A stretch of 64,000 bases of DNA from positions 137,561 through 201,560 of the forward strand of contig JANPJM010000069.1 of the NCBI GenBank assembly GCA_031425525.1, given 5' to 3'. The notes beneath the pieces were generated by a model that was not told where the DNA came from, searched no databases, and saw only the letters and a list, made by a program, of their open reading frames with translations. How positions within the stretch are numbered: position 1 is the first letter of the stretch; each line of letters opens with the position of its first letter. Shown here piece by piece: positions 52,373 to 60,829 of this stretch. The stretch is from JANNMJ01 sp031425525 (lineage in GTDB: Bacteria; Bacteroidota; Bacteroidia; Cytophagales; Hymenobacteraceae). The position numbers and the translations under genes are program-made.

Positions 52373-54013
52373 TCAGCGCCCGCCCAACCCCCAACTCACC
52401 CCTACCTGCGCCATCGGCAGCACCGGGCCGCGCGCCGCGCCGCGCACCGGGTTTTGCAGCCAGCCGCGCAGGCCCGCGCCGCCCAGCACGCTTAGGCGCG
52501 GGCTAAGGGCGTAGCGCACATCGAGGGTAGTGGTGAGGCCCACGCTGAGGGGGCGGAAGGGGCCGTCGCGCGGGCCGATACGGCGGAGCGCTACCCCGTC
52601 GGCGACGGCTACGGGCGCTTCGCCGCCCCGGAAGATCAGGAGCTGCGCGCCCAGGCCCAAGCCCGCGCGCCACCGCCGATACCGGAGAATGTCGAATTGC
52701 ACAGCCACGGGGATCGTCCAGAACCGGTACGTCGGCCGAAGTTGCTGCTCGCGGCGGATGCGGCTGGTTTCGAGGCGGGTGGTGCTGATGATTTCGGTGC
52801 GGCGCACGGTGTCGTGCGTCACCACCACCTGGTAGAGCGTATCGTAACGGTCGATCCAAAGGGTGTCGTAGTCGATGATCTGCCCGCTGCCGTTGATGCG
52901 CGGGTTGAGTTGCGGTACGCTGTCTTGCCGGATGATATAGGAGGAATCGCGGCGGGTTACGCCGTCGAGAAACGTCACCAGCGAATCGCGGCGGACACTG
53001 GTTTGCACCGTGCCCCGGTCGGTAATGGCCGTCAGTTGCCCCTGGAGGCGGGTTTCGCCCACGCCGCCGCGCACGAGCCAGCGGCTGCCGGGGTGGGCGG
53101 CGGGGCCGAACCGGTGTTCGAGTTGGAGGCTGCGGGTGGCGGCGCGGCCTAGGGTTTCGCGGGTTTCGGGCGTGGCCGGCGCGACGGGGAGCGCGCCCCA
53201 CGGCGCGGTGGTTTCGGCGAGCAACGCCACGGCCCAGCGGCGGGCGTGCCACGGGGCGGCAACCGAATCGGTTTTGGCAGCGGCGGCGGTATCGGCCGAA
53301 GCCAGCAGTGGCGGCACGGGGTCGAGGGCAAGTTTGGCGCTGTCGAGGGCGGCATTCAGGGCCGCCAGCATACGGGCTTGCTCAGCCACCAGCGGCCGGA
53401 GACGGGCAGAATCGGGGGAAACGGTTTGGCGGAGACGGCGAATGGTGGTATCGAGGGTGAAGGCGCGCACCCACGGGTTGGCGGCCGCTTGTTTCGTAGA
53501 ACGGAGTGAGTCTGAGGATTCTGAAACAAGGCCACCAGTTGGTAAACCGGTAGAGTGGGTTTGCAAACCGTTAGAGGGCGTTTGCAAATCGTTAGAGAAC
53601 GCTTGTAAACCGGTAGAAGACGTTTGCAAAACGGTAGAAGACGTTTGCAAAACGTTGGAAGACGTTTGCAAAACGTTAGAAGGGGTTTGCAAAACGTTAG
53701 AAGGGGTTTGCAAATCGGTGGAGGGCGTTTGCAAACCGGTAGAGGGCGTTTGGAAAATTTCGGCATTTTTCTCGACCTCTTGAGGCGTGGGCCGCAGCCC
53801 ATCAGCACCCCACCACAGCAGTGCGCCCACCACTAGCCCACTCGTAAACTGGCGCACGCTCCGGCCGCGCGGGGCGGCGGCGGGTAGCGTCTGACTGATG
53901 GCGGGCCACACGTGAGCGGGCGGCGCCTCCGTTTCACCGGCAAGTTTCCGACGGAGTAAATCGTCGAAGTGGCGGTCGGCGGCAGATTCGGGCGTGGGTT
54001 CAGCGGGGGTCAT
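52373..54013 (-). CDS. Probable anti-sigma or sigma-coupled membrane protein with heptapeptide repeats
   Basis: 546 residues from ATG 54013, which overlaps the end of the sigma factor gene by 14 bases. Order: a cytoplasmic N-terminus (HFDDLLRRKLAGE), one membrane helix near residue 55, about ten seven-residue repeats of LQTPSNV type (residues ~85-158), a helical stretch, and a C-terminal beta-rich part (VAVQFDILRYRRWRAGLGLG) resembling an outer-membrane barrel. The N-terminal layout and operon position suggest an anti-sigma factor; the barrel-like end is unusual. Moderate confidence. Confidence 0.65.
   Translation of the reverse strand: MTPAEPTPESAADRHFDDLLRRKLAGETEAPPAHVWPAISQTLPAAAPRGRSVRQFTSGLVVGALLWWGADGLRPTPQEVEKNAEIFQTPSTGLQTPSTDLQTPSNVLQTPSNVLQTSSNVLQTSSTVLQTSSTGLQAFSNDLQTPSNGLQTHSTGLPTGGLVSESSDSLRSTKQAAANPWVRAFTLDTTIRRLRQTVSPDSARLRPLVAEQARMLAALNAALDSAKLALDPVPPLLASADTAAAAKTDSVAAPWHARRWAVALLAETTAPWGALPVAPATPETRETLGRAATRSLQLEHRFGPAAHPGSRWLVRGGVGETRLQGQLTAITDRGTVQTSVRRDSLVTFLDGVTRRDSSYIIRQDSVPQLNPRINGSGQIIDYDTLWIDRYDTLYQVVVTHDTVRRTEIISTTRLETSRIRREQQLRPTYRFWTIPVAVQFDILRYRRWRAGLGLGAQLLIFRGGEAPVAVADGVALRRIGPRDGPFRPLSVGLTTTLDVRYALSPRLSVLGGAGLRGWLQNPVRGAARGPVLPMAQVGVSWGLGGR
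53541..53760. repeat. 21-bp tandem repeat inside the anti-sigma-like gene
   Basis: About ten in-frame copies of a TTTGCAAAC-containing 21-mer that encodes L-Q-T-P-S-x-x heptapeptides. Copies vary at the last codons. Confidence 0.9.
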
Positions 54014-54662
54014 AATCGAGCAGGGCGTACGTAGGGCGGCGCAGCAAAGCAAGGAGTTTGCGGCGCGCCTTGGCGAGTTGAGAAGAAGAAGTGCGTTCGT
54101 CGATGTGGAGCATCTCGGCGATTTCGCGGTGTGCGTAGCCCTCGAAACAGTAGAGATTGAGGACGAGGCGGTAGCCGTCGGGCAGTTGCCGGATGACGTC
54201 GCGCAGGTCGTCGGCGGAAAGGTGCGCGAGGGCGTCGTGGTCGGCCGACGACAAGTCGGCGGCTTCGGTCAGGTCGGTTTCGCGGGGCCGGGCGGCGGCG
54301 GCGTGGAACTGGTTGATGGCCGTGCGCACCACGATGCGTCGCAGCCAGCCCTCCAGCGGGCCATCGGCGCGGTACTGCCCCAGCGCCCTAAACCCGCGAA
54401 TGAAGGCCTCCTGCAACAGGTCTTCGGCCTGCTCGCGGGTGGGGGCGTAGCGGCGGCACACGGCAAACAGCCCCGGCGCATAGCGCGCGTACAGCAGTTC
54501 CTGGGCGGCTCGCTCGCCGCGCAGGCACCGTTCAGCGAGCGCGGCATCAGGGTGTGGGGGGGAGGGCAAGCGTGCGGTAGCAGGAGAGGGGCTACCCGCA
54601 CAGACAGGCGCCGCCCCAAGAGTACGGCCTGCGGGCCGAAAAAAAGTTAGGCGTGGGCACAA
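54000..54662 (-). CDS. ECF-type RNA polymerase sigma factor
   Basis: Up to 220 residues; the start is uncertain, since there is no ATG in frame before the conserved part (a TTG at 54662 or a TTG near codon 32 are options). Region 2 is seen as LYARYAPGLFAVCRRYAPTR, then EQAEDLLQEAFIRGFRAL and LEGWLRRIVVRTAINQFHA; region 4 as IRQLPDGYRLVLNLYCFEGY, then AHREIAEMLHIDERTSSSQL and AKARRKLLALL. It directs RNA polymerase to stress or envelope promoters. Coupled to the downstream putative anti-sigma gene. Confidence 0.9.
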   Translation of the reverse strand: MCPRLTFFRPAGRTLGAAPVCAGSPSPATARLPSPPHPDAALAERCLRGERAAQELLYARYAPGLFAVCRRYAPTREQAEDLLQEAFIRGFRALGQYRADGPLEGWLRRIVVRTAINQFHAAAARPRETDLTEAADLSSADHDALAHLSADDLRDVIRQLPDGYRLVLNLYCFEGYAHREIAEMLHIDERTSSSQLAKARRKLLALLRRPTYALLDYDPR

Positions 54663-54728
54663 GGCAAAATGTTTTGTCGCGGCAAGCCCAAGTTGCGGAC
54701 TACTAAAGCAGCCGGTAGTCCGCCAATT

Positions 54729-54933
54729 CCCCTCCTGCGAGGGACTTGATGTCCCGAAGTAGGAGGGGTGGCAAATCGAAGATTTGACGGGGTGGTCTCG
54801 CGTAGTGCCCAGAGTGGCTGAGCCTACGCACGCCAGCGCACGCCGAGCCTTGGGGTGGCACTAGGCGCGACCACCCCGTCGGCCTTCGGCTGCCACCCCT
54901 CCTACTTTGCGCCGCTGGCGCTCGCAGGAGGGG
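54729..54933. repeat. 205-bp composite palindromic element, copy 1
   Basis: Ends CCCCTCCTGCGAG and CTCGCAGGAGGGG. The main stem (CGAAGTAGGAGGGGTGGCA, ACGGGGTGGTC against their complements) carries side hairpins GGACTTGATGTCC, AATCGAAGATT, GGCCTTCGGC and GCCGCTGGCGC. Followed by T5. No ORF. Confidence 0.85.
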
Positions 54934-54975
54934 AGTTTTTGAGCTTTTTGGCGGCAATCCGGTAGCCCGCCGATT

Positions 54976-55180
54976 CCCCTCCTGCGAGGGACTTGATGTC
55001 CCGAAGTAGGAGGGGTGGCAAATCGAAGATTTGACGGGGTGGTCTCGCGTAGTGCCCAGAGTGGCTGAGCCGATGCCAGCCGCCGTACGCCGAGCCTTGG
55101 GGTGGCACGGCGCGCGACCACCCCGTCAGCCTTCGGCTGCCACCCCTCCTACTTCGCGCCGCTGGCGCTCGCAGGAGGGG
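54976..55180. repeat. 205-bp composite palindromic element, copy 2
   Basis: Nearly the same sequence and the same length as copy 1, in direct orientation, 247 bases downstream, separated by 42 bases of spacer. Followed by a T7 run. Together they fill most of the 675-bp gap between the sigma factor and the permease. Confidence 0.85.
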
Positions 55181-55338
55181 AGTTTTTTTGTTTTTAAATC
55201 CGCAAATTGGGGTAATGTTATAATGTAAAAACCTTATATATGCCGTAAAAAAAACTCTGCTACATCTCCCGCGCCGCAACTTCCGGCTTCTGCGCCGTTA
55301 CTTTAAGGCCGGTAACATTTCCTCTTCTTCTGTCTGGA

Positions 55339-56883
55339 ATGAGTATTTTCCTTAAAAAACCTCTCAATACGCTGCTCCACGAAGCCTCGGCCGATGGTGC
55401 GGGTACCCTTAAACGCACGCTCGGCGCGGGCAATCTGGTGGCCCTCGGCGTGGGCGCCATCATCGGGGCGGGCCTTTTCGTGCGCACCGCCGCCGCCGCG
55501 GCGCAGGCTTCCGGGCCGGGCGTTACGCTCGCGTTCATCGTGGCGGCCATCGGCTGCGTGTTCGCGGGCTTGTGCTACGCTGAGTTTGCAGCGATGATCC
55601 CCATCGCCGGTTCGGCCTACACCTACGCCTACACCACCATGGGCGAGTTGGTGGCCTGGGTCATCGGCTGGGCGCTCATTATGGAATATGCGCTGGGCGC
55701 CGCCACCGTCGCCATCGCTTGGAGCGAATACCTCAACAAGCTCTTACAGGTTTTTGGCACCGAAATACCGTACGCCCTTTGTCACTCGCCGTTTGAGTCG
55801 GCGGCCGTGAACGGCGTGATGCTGCACGGTGTCATCAACCTGCCGGCGTTTGTCATCATTGTGCTGCTGAGCTTGTTGCTCATCAAAGGCACCCAGGAAT
55901 CGGCGATGTTCAACGCCGTCATCGTGTTCGTGAAAGTGGCCATCGTACTTATTTTCATCGCCGTCGGCTGGCAGTTCATCAATCCCGCCAACCACACGCC
56001 GTACCTCATTCCCGACAACGCCGAGCCCGTGAAGAACGCCGCCGGCGTCATCGTGCGCGAGTACACCGCCTGGAACAAGCACGGCTGGGGCGGCGTGTTG
56101 GGCGGCGCGGCCATCGTGTTCTTCGCGTTCATCGGGTTTGATGCCGTGAGTACCGCCGCTCAGGAAGCCAAAAATCCCAAGCGCGACATGCCCATCGGCA
56201 TTCTCGGCTCGCTGGCGGTTTGCACGGTGCTGTACATTCTCTTCGGCCACGTGCTGACGGGCGTGGCCTCGTGGCGCGAATTTGCCGACCCCGCCCTCGG
56301 CGGCGAGGCGTCGGTGGCGTACGCCATCAAGGCGCACATGCCCGGTTACGAGTGGCTCGGTACGGCCGTGACGGTGGCGATTCTGGCCGGTTTTTCGTCG
56401 GTGATTCTGGTGATGCTGATGGGCCAAAGCCGCGTATTCTTCTCGATGGCGAACGACGGCCTGATGCCGAAAGCATTCTCGGAACTGCACCCGCGTTTCC
56501 ACACGCCGTACAAATCGAACCTCGTGCTACTGGTGTTCGTGGGCGGTTTTGCGGCCTTCGTGCCCGGCTCGCTCGCGGGCGATCTGACGAGTTTCGGCAC
56601 GCTGCTCGCCTTCGTGCTGGTAAGCGCCGGCGTCTGGATCATGCGCCGCTCCGACCCGGCGCAGCACCGGCCGTTCCGCGCGCCGTTTTCGTCGCCGTCG
56701 TTTCCGTTCGTACCCATCATGGGGATTCTGGTGTGCCTGGGGATGATCGTCGCCCTCGACGCCTTCACCCTGAAAGTGGCGATGGGCTGGATGGTGGCCG
56801 GGCTGGTGGTCTATTTCCTCTACGGAAAGGTCAATAGCAAGCTTCAGAAAGGTATCGTAGTGAAGCCGACGGATTTACACTAA
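55339..56883 (+). CDS. APC-family amino acid permease (cationic amino acid transporter type)
   Basis: 514 residues with 12 to 14 membrane helices. Imports amino acids across the inner membrane. The first helix holds LVALGVGAIIGAGLFVRTAA, the APC substrate-binding signature, followed by GCVFAGLCYAEFAAMIPIAG and, in helix 6, FFAFIGFDAVSTAAQEAKNP. The cytoplasmic N-terminus LKKPLNTLLHEA and LKRTLGA is typical of Bacteroidota CAT proteins. ATG at 55339. Substrate not deducible. The exonuclease gene follows after inverted repeat H. Confidence 0.92.
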   Translation: MSIFLKKPLNTLLHEASADGAGTLKRTLGAGNLVALGVGAIIGAGLFVRTAAAAAQASGPGVTLAFIVAAIGCVFAGLCYAEFAAMIPIAGSAYTYAYTTMGELVAWVIGWALIMEYALGAATVAIAWSEYLNKLLQVFGTEIPYALCHSPFESAAVNGVMLHGVINLPAFVIIVLLSLLLIKGTQESAMFNAVIVFVKVAIVLIFIAVGWQFINPANHTPYLIPDNAEPVKNAAGVIVREYTAWNKHGWGGVLGGAAIVFFAFIGFDAVSTAAQEAKNPKRDMPIGILGSLAVCTVLYILFGHVLTGVASWREFADPALGGEASVAYAIKAHMPGYEWLGTAVTVAILAGFSSVILVMLMGQSRVFFSMANDGLMPKAFSELHPRFHTPYKSNLVLLVFVGGFAAFVPGSLAGDLTSFGTLLAFVLVSAGVWIMRRSDPAQHRPFRAPFSSPSFPFVPIMGILVCLGMIVALDAFTLKVAMGWMVAGLVVYFLYGKVNSKLQKGIVVKPTDLH

Positions 56884-56956
56884 AAGTTTTGAGTTCCGGG
56901 TTTTGAGTGAAATCTGCCTCACTGCCCAATAACTCGAAACTGAAAACTCAAAGCTT
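56884..56956. repeat. Intergenic inverted repeat, locus H (permease/exonuclease)
   Basis: 25-bp arms at 56884-56908 and 56932-56956, gap-free, matching at 19 of 25 positions, built of TTTTGAGT and ACTCAAAA words. The loop is 23 bases. The right arm ends four bases before the exonuclease ATG. Confidence 0.85.
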
Positions 56957-56960
56957 CCAA

Positions 56961-57527
56961 ATGCCTTTCCTCGCCCTCGATTTTGAAACGGCTACTTCTG
57001 ACGCCACTTCCGCCTGCGAAATCGGGGTGGCGCTCGTGGAGGCGGGCCGCGTGACGGCTTCGGCTGGGTGGCTCATCAGGCCGCCGCAGTGGCCCGCGTT
57101 TCACTGGCGCAATGTGGAAGTCCACGGCATCACGCCGCAGGATGTAGCTGCCGCGCCCACCTTTACGGAGCTATGGCCGGAACTAGGGCGTTGGTTTGCC
57201 GCCGCGCCCACGCTGGTGGCGCACAACGCCGCGTTCGATGTACGGGTGCTGCGTGCTACGCTGGCTTTGGGCCAACTTGCCGTGCCCGCCGGGCAGTACG
57301 CGTGCAGCGTGCAGTTTGCGCGACGGGTGTGGCCGGGCCTCCCCAACCACAAGCTCAACTCGCTCTGCCAGCACCACGGCATTGGGCTCACGCGCCACCA
57401 CCGCGCCGAAGACGACGCCCGCGCCTGCGCCGAAATCACGCTGCGCGCGCTGGCGGCGAAGGGCGCGGCGTCGTTCACTGAATTTGCGGCAAACGGGCAC
57501 GCCAATGTGAAGCCGCTCGCCGGCTGA
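56961..57527 (+). CDS. DEDDh 3'-5' exonuclease (DNA polymerase III epsilon-like)
   Basis: 188 residues from ATG 56961 (MPFLALDFETATS). The four acidic residues and the histidine of the DEDDh fold are seen: DFET at residues 7-10, HNAAFDVRVL in the middle, and HHRAEDDARACAEI near the end. It is a single-domain protein without a BRCT or GIY-YIG extension, so it may act as a small exonuclease in repair or RNA turnover. The 18 codons open upstream lie in inverted repeat H and are rejected. Confidence 0.9.
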   Translation: MPFLALDFETATSDATSACEIGVALVEAGRVTASAGWLIRPPQWPAFHWRNVEVHGITPQDVAAAPTFTELWPELGRWFAAAPTLVAHNAAFDVRVLRATLALGQLAVPAGQYACSVQFARRVWPGLPNHKLNSLCQHHGIGLTRHHRAEDDARACAEITLRALAAKGAASFTEFAANGHANVKPLAG

Positions 57528-57609
57528 TGTAGTGCGGACTTTAGTCCGCAGTTTACCGGCTATCGGTTCAGGTTGGGTTGTCAAACTGCGGACTGAAGTC
57601 CGCACTACA
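57528..57609. repeat. Palindromic repeat, TGYAGTGCGGACT family, copy 2
   Basis: 27-bp arms at 57528-57554 and 57583-57609 that match at 26 of 27 positions; each arm is itself a hairpin (GCGGACTTTAGTCCGC). Starts directly after the exonuclease stop. Confidence 0.9.
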
Positions 57610-57620
57610 ATACAAGCAAA

Positions 57621-57650
57621 AAGCCCCCTCACTGCAAAGTGAGGGGGCTT
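57621..57650 (-). terminator. Bidirectional terminator at the tRNA 3' end
   Basis: AAGCCCCCTCACT and its exact complement with a 4-base loop; T-rich on both sides. It lies 10 bases beyond the tRNA gene. Confidence 0.9.
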
Positions 57651-57659
57651 TCTTACTTG

Positions 57660-57774
57660 CTGTAAAGGGAGGACTTGAACCTCCACGGAGCAGTTAGCCG
57701 GCTTGCGCCGATTTCTCCCGTAACTCTCCACCCCCGAGAGAGGAGGGTGTGTCTGCCAATTTCACCACCTTACA
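57660..57774 (-). tRNA. Atypical class II tRNA, Leu-like body, predicted anticodon CUC
   Basis: Cloverleaf seen on the minus strand: acceptor TGTAAGG/CTTTACA with one G-U pair; a D arm (GTG, AAATTGGCAGA, CAC) of leucine type; anticodon stem CCCTC/GGGGG with loop CTCTCTC, giving CUC; T arm GGAGG, TTCAAGT, CCTCC; discriminator G; CCA not encoded. The variable region is 46 nt instead of the usual 12-20, with GGAG/CTCC and AGTTA/TAACT pairs and a CGGC-GCAA-GCCG hairpin. A consensus promoter and a terminator frame it, so it is probably expressed. Charging identity is unclear. Confidence 0.75.
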
Positions 57775-57809
57775 AGGTACACCACCGATTGAGGTGTGTT
57801 TCATTACGA

Positions 57810-57841
57810 CAAAGGTAATGATAAGGTTTGTTTACTGCAAA
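57810..57841 (-). promoter_or_regulatory. Bacteroidota-type promoter of the tRNA gene
   Basis: Minus strand: TTTG at 57838-57841, a 20-base spacer, then TACCTTTG at 57810-57817, in an AT-rich stretch. Expected leader about 30 bases. Nothing else is seen in 57842-57950. Confidence 0.85.
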
Positions 57842-57953
57842 TAAATTAATGAAATAAGGTAAAATTTACAATATTTTTACATAATCACTGATTTTGGTAA
57901 TAATATTGTTTTCTTGGCAAGTCGTTGCCTTCTTCGATTGCAAAAAAGCTAAC

Positions 57954-57982
57954 GCCCGTTTGGTAGTCGTTACCAAACGGGC
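57954..57982 (-). terminator. Hairpin after the SDR gene
   Basis: GCCCGTTTGGTA and TACCAAACGGGC, a perfect 12-bp stem with a 5-base loop, followed on the minus strand after eight bases by T6. Confidence 0.75.
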
Positions 57983-58039
57983 GGCAGGTTCAGCTAAAAG
58001 CCGAACGAGCCAGGCCACTTCCCGCAATGGTGGCCGCCG

Positions 58040-59113
58040 TTACCAGCGCCGCAGCGCGTTGTAGTGCCCGTCGAGGGCATCAGTGGCGCCGTTTTTTTCA
58101 TTCGTCCGGCGCCGGGCCGACGCCCAGAGCGCCAGCAGCGTGGCCCCACCGGCAGCTACCATGGCCGCTGTTGCCAGCGGGTTGAGGGCGGCGGTGGTGT
58201 ACACGCTGGTCTCGCGGGTGTGGCCGGGGTAGTTGCCGCGTTCCTGCAAGCGCCCGGCGGCGTGGTCGAGGCCGTTTTCGGCCAGGGGCCGCGCGGGCCG
58301 CTCGGATTTCTCCTGCTTCGCGAACACTTTCTCCATAAACACATCGAGCAGGCGCGGTGTGTGGCGTGCCATCGCGGTAATCATTCGGCCGCCCCCGCCG
58401 ACGGTGACTTCCGGCGTGGGTGTGGTGCAGGCGTGCAGAATGGCATCGGCCACGATGTCGGGCGCGTAGGCCGGGGGCGCGTGTTGCGGCTCCCGATCCA
58501 TGTAGTTTTTGGCGTGCAGCGTGTACGGCGTATCGATGGCGGCGGGTTTGATGAGGGTTACGCTCACGGGCGCATCGTCCATCTCCAGCTCCATCCGCAG
58601 CCCATCGGTAAAGCCCTTCACGGCGTGCTTCGAGGCCGAGTAGATGCTTTGCAGAATCGCGGTCGATTCGCTCAGAATGGAGCCGATGTTGATGATGGCG
58701 CCGCCTTTCGTTTTCAGGTGTTTTGCCGCCTCCAGCGACCCTACCACCAACCCCCACACGTTGGTCTCGAACAGGGCGCGCATATCCTCCAGCGGCTGTT
58801 CTTCGAGTTTGCCGTACATGCTCACCCCGGCGTTGTTGATCCAGGTATCGAACCCGCCGTACGCATCGATGGCGGTTTGGGCGAGGCGGCGCACATCGGC
58901 CTCGCTGCTCACATCGACCACGGTATAGGTGGCGGTGCCGCCGGCGGCGGTAATCTCTTCGGTGAGCGCGCGCAACGCGTCTTCGGAGCGGGCCGCCAGT
59001 ACGAGGCGCGCGCCCGCCTTGGCCGCCTGCCGCGCCGTCACGAGGCCAATGCCGGAGGTAGCACCGGTCAGCACGATGGTCTGCTGAGCGAGGGGTTTGA
59101 GGGTAGGTTTCAT
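58040..59113 (-). CDS. Short-chain dehydrogenase/reductase with C-terminal membrane helix
   Basis: 357 residues, about 100 longer than a minimal SDR. NAD(P)-binding TGATSGIG near residue 18, NNAG near residue 92, the catalytic serine in NIGSILSES, and YSASKH with the Tyr-Lys pair. After the SDR fold there is a linker, then a hydrophobic helix (PLATAAMVAAGGATLLALWA) and a basic end, suggesting membrane attachment. Substrate unknown. ATG at 59113. Confidence 0.9.
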   Translation of the reverse strand: MKPTLKPLAQQTIVLTGATSGIGLVTARQAAKAGARLVLAARSEDALRALTEEITAAGGTATYTVVDVSSEADVRRLAQTAIDAYGGFDTWINNAGVSMYGKLEEQPLEDMRALFETNVWGLVVGSLEAAKHLKTKGGAIINIGSILSESTAILQSIYSASKHAVKGFTDGLRMELEMDDAPVSVTLIKPAAIDTPYTLHAKNYMDREPQHAPPAYAPDIVADAILHACTTPTPEVTVGGGGRMITAMARHTPRLLDVFMEKVFAKQEKSERPARPLAENGLDHAAGRLQERGNYPGHTRETSVYTTAALNPLATAAMVAAGGATLLALWASARRRTNEKNGATDALDGHYNALRRW

Positions 59114-59143
59114 GGGGGAGGGAGAGGAGAGAGGGAAATGAGA

Positions 59144-59169
59144 AAGCCCGACCGGGGAGGGTCGGGCTT
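59144..59169 (-). terminator. Terminator between the Fic and SDR genes
   Basis: AAGCCCGACC and GGTCGGGCTT stem with a 6-base loop; a short T run follows on the minus strand. Confidence 0.7.
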
Positions 59170-59280
59170 GGAGGTACGGGTGGGGGCGGGGTGGGGTTTG
59201 GGGGGATGCAACGGCACGTAACGCGGGACGCTGGCCCTCGAGCCGAAGGCTGCTGCACCTAGCGCGCCAAGTTCAACCAA

Positions 59281-60720
59281 TCAAGATTTACTCACCCTTT
59301 GCTTAATTTGCTCCATACATAATCGAACGAATGCAGTAGTTAAAGTTGAGATTTCATTCTTGTCCAGTTTGGTGCCATATTGCTTGACTATCTTAATGTC
59401 TGTTCGCTCGACTGACAACTCGTAGTGAATTACATTAAAGTCGATTCTAAAACTATTCTGGACATGAAAATTATTTCCAGGGCTTTTAAAATTTGACCAA
59501 GTATAAGTAACTTGAAGTGCAGAGTGTGCGAATCGCATCGCATCCTGTTCGGGGGCTAATATGCTGGAGTGCGAGCTAGTGCTGAGTAGCCACTGCTCAA
59601 TTTCTAATGACAGGTCGTTAGAGTTTCTGATGTTCGCAGAGATGTTAATATTTCTTGATCCTACTGCAGCAACATCAATTTGATTGCTAAGAAAAAACGA
59701 ATCAAATTCTCTGCACTTATCAATGATTTCTCCCGTGAGAGGAATGAAAGCTTCCTTCAATGTTTGCCCTAAGGTGATATTAGTGAGCTTGTTAACTTCC
59801 TGTACTGAGCCACTTAAGTCCCGAACGAACAATGCAATCTCCTTATCCAAATCATCCTGCTCAAACGAGAAATCACCTTTCGCGCCCTGCAATTGAATCT
59901 CCAGCGAGCGATCCAGTCCTTCCCCAATAAGCTCCACGAAGCGTAGCGGTTCGCCCGCGTCGGCTTGACTGAGGGCGGCGTAATAAGCTTCGCGCTCCTG
60001 TTGTCGTACAATGACGGGAGGAAAGCCAGCTTGCATCAACACTAAATTAGAGAGCAGGCGTGTCATTCGGCCATTGCCGTCATCAAAAGGATGAATACTG
60101 ACGAACGCGTGATGGAATAGCGCGCTGAGTACGAGCGGATGGTGCGCTGTACGGTTTGCAGTAAGCCAATCGGTCAGTTCCGACATCAGGGCGGGCGTTT
60201 CTTCTACGCTGGCGTAGTAGTGCTTCTCGCCTGACTTGGTTTCGACATGGTTCGGTTGGTCTTTGTACTGACCCGGATATATCCACTTGCGGGTGGGCAG
60301 GCCGTCGGGTGTGCGGGCGCTGGTTTGAAAAGGTTGGCCGAGCAATAATTGATGCAGCGACCGAACGTCGTGTTGGCGTAACTCTTCGTTGTTGCGAACC
60401 ATTTCGACGACCATATTGAGCGCATTTCGATGGTTCTTGATATCCTCGTGGTCTTTCATCGATTTACCCTGCGCCACTACGCCTTCAGACAGCAGGGCTT
60501 TAGTTTCGCCATACGTAAGTTTATTGCCTTCTATCACATTAGAATGCCAGTCCCAATCGAGACGAAATTTCTGCATCACGCGGTCTGTCGCTTCCGCCGA
60601 CAACGGGTGCAGCGCGTGAACTTCGGCCCGCAGGGTATCGGCCCGCGCCACTAGCGATTGCACTTGCGGAGCGGCCACCAGCGCAGCTACGCGGTCAGGA
60701 TCGAGGTTGAGGAGGTACAT
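59281..60720 (-). CDS. Fic family protein with N-terminal inhibitory motif
   Basis: 479 residues. Fic enzymes transfer AMP or related groups to target proteins. The active-site loop is HPFDDGNGRMTR (about residues 213-224), complete with its histidine. In the N-terminal third, SNVIEGN fits the (S/T)xxxE(G/N) helix that blocks ATP binding in self-inhibited Fic proteins. The C-terminal 200 residues are a variable, somewhat AT-rich domain with no motif I recognise, perhaps for target recognition. ATG at 60720. No separate antitoxin gene is next to it, consistent with self-inhibition. Confidence 0.92.
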   Translation of the reverse strand: MYLLNLDPDRVAALVAAPQVQSLVARADTLRAEVHALHPLSAEATDRVMQKFRLDWDWHSNVIEGNKLTYGETKALLSEGVVAQGKSMKDHEDIKNHRNALNMVVEMVRNNEELRQHDVRSLHQLLLGQPFQTSARTPDGLPTRKWIYPGQYKDQPNHVETKSGEKHYYASVEETPALMSELTDWLTANRTAHHPLVLSALFHHAFVSIHPFDDGNGRMTRLLSNLVLMQAGFPPVIVRQQEREAYYAALSQADAGEPLRFVELIGEGLDRSLEIQLQGAKGDFSFEQDDLDKEIALFVRDLSGSVQEVNKLTNITLGQTLKEAFIPLTGEIIDKCREFDSFFLSNQIDVAAVGSRNINISANIRNSNDLSLEIEQWLLSTSSHSSILAPEQDAMRFAHSALQVTYTWSNFKSPGNNFHVQNSFRIDFNVIHYELSVERTDIKIVKQYGTKLDKNEISTLTTAFVRLCMEQIKQRVSKS

Positions 60721-60829
60721 CGATTGTCAAAATCGCGCCGGTAAGCAGCCGACGAGGTGCCGAAGGTAGGGCGCAGCCACTTCAACCGGGCGCGTATCTT
60801 TCGAATCTCAACCCACTACCCACTCGCCC

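Noticed and set aside
54663..55300. Short reading frames on both strands in the twin palindromes
   Set aside because: They repeat the palindromic element in translation and have no independent coding character.
57680..57710. Similarity of the tRNA variable arm (CCGGCTAACT, CTCCGTG) to the helix 18 region of 16S rRNA
   Set aside because: The match is short and interrupted and is explained by the stem pairing; no other 16S sequence is present.
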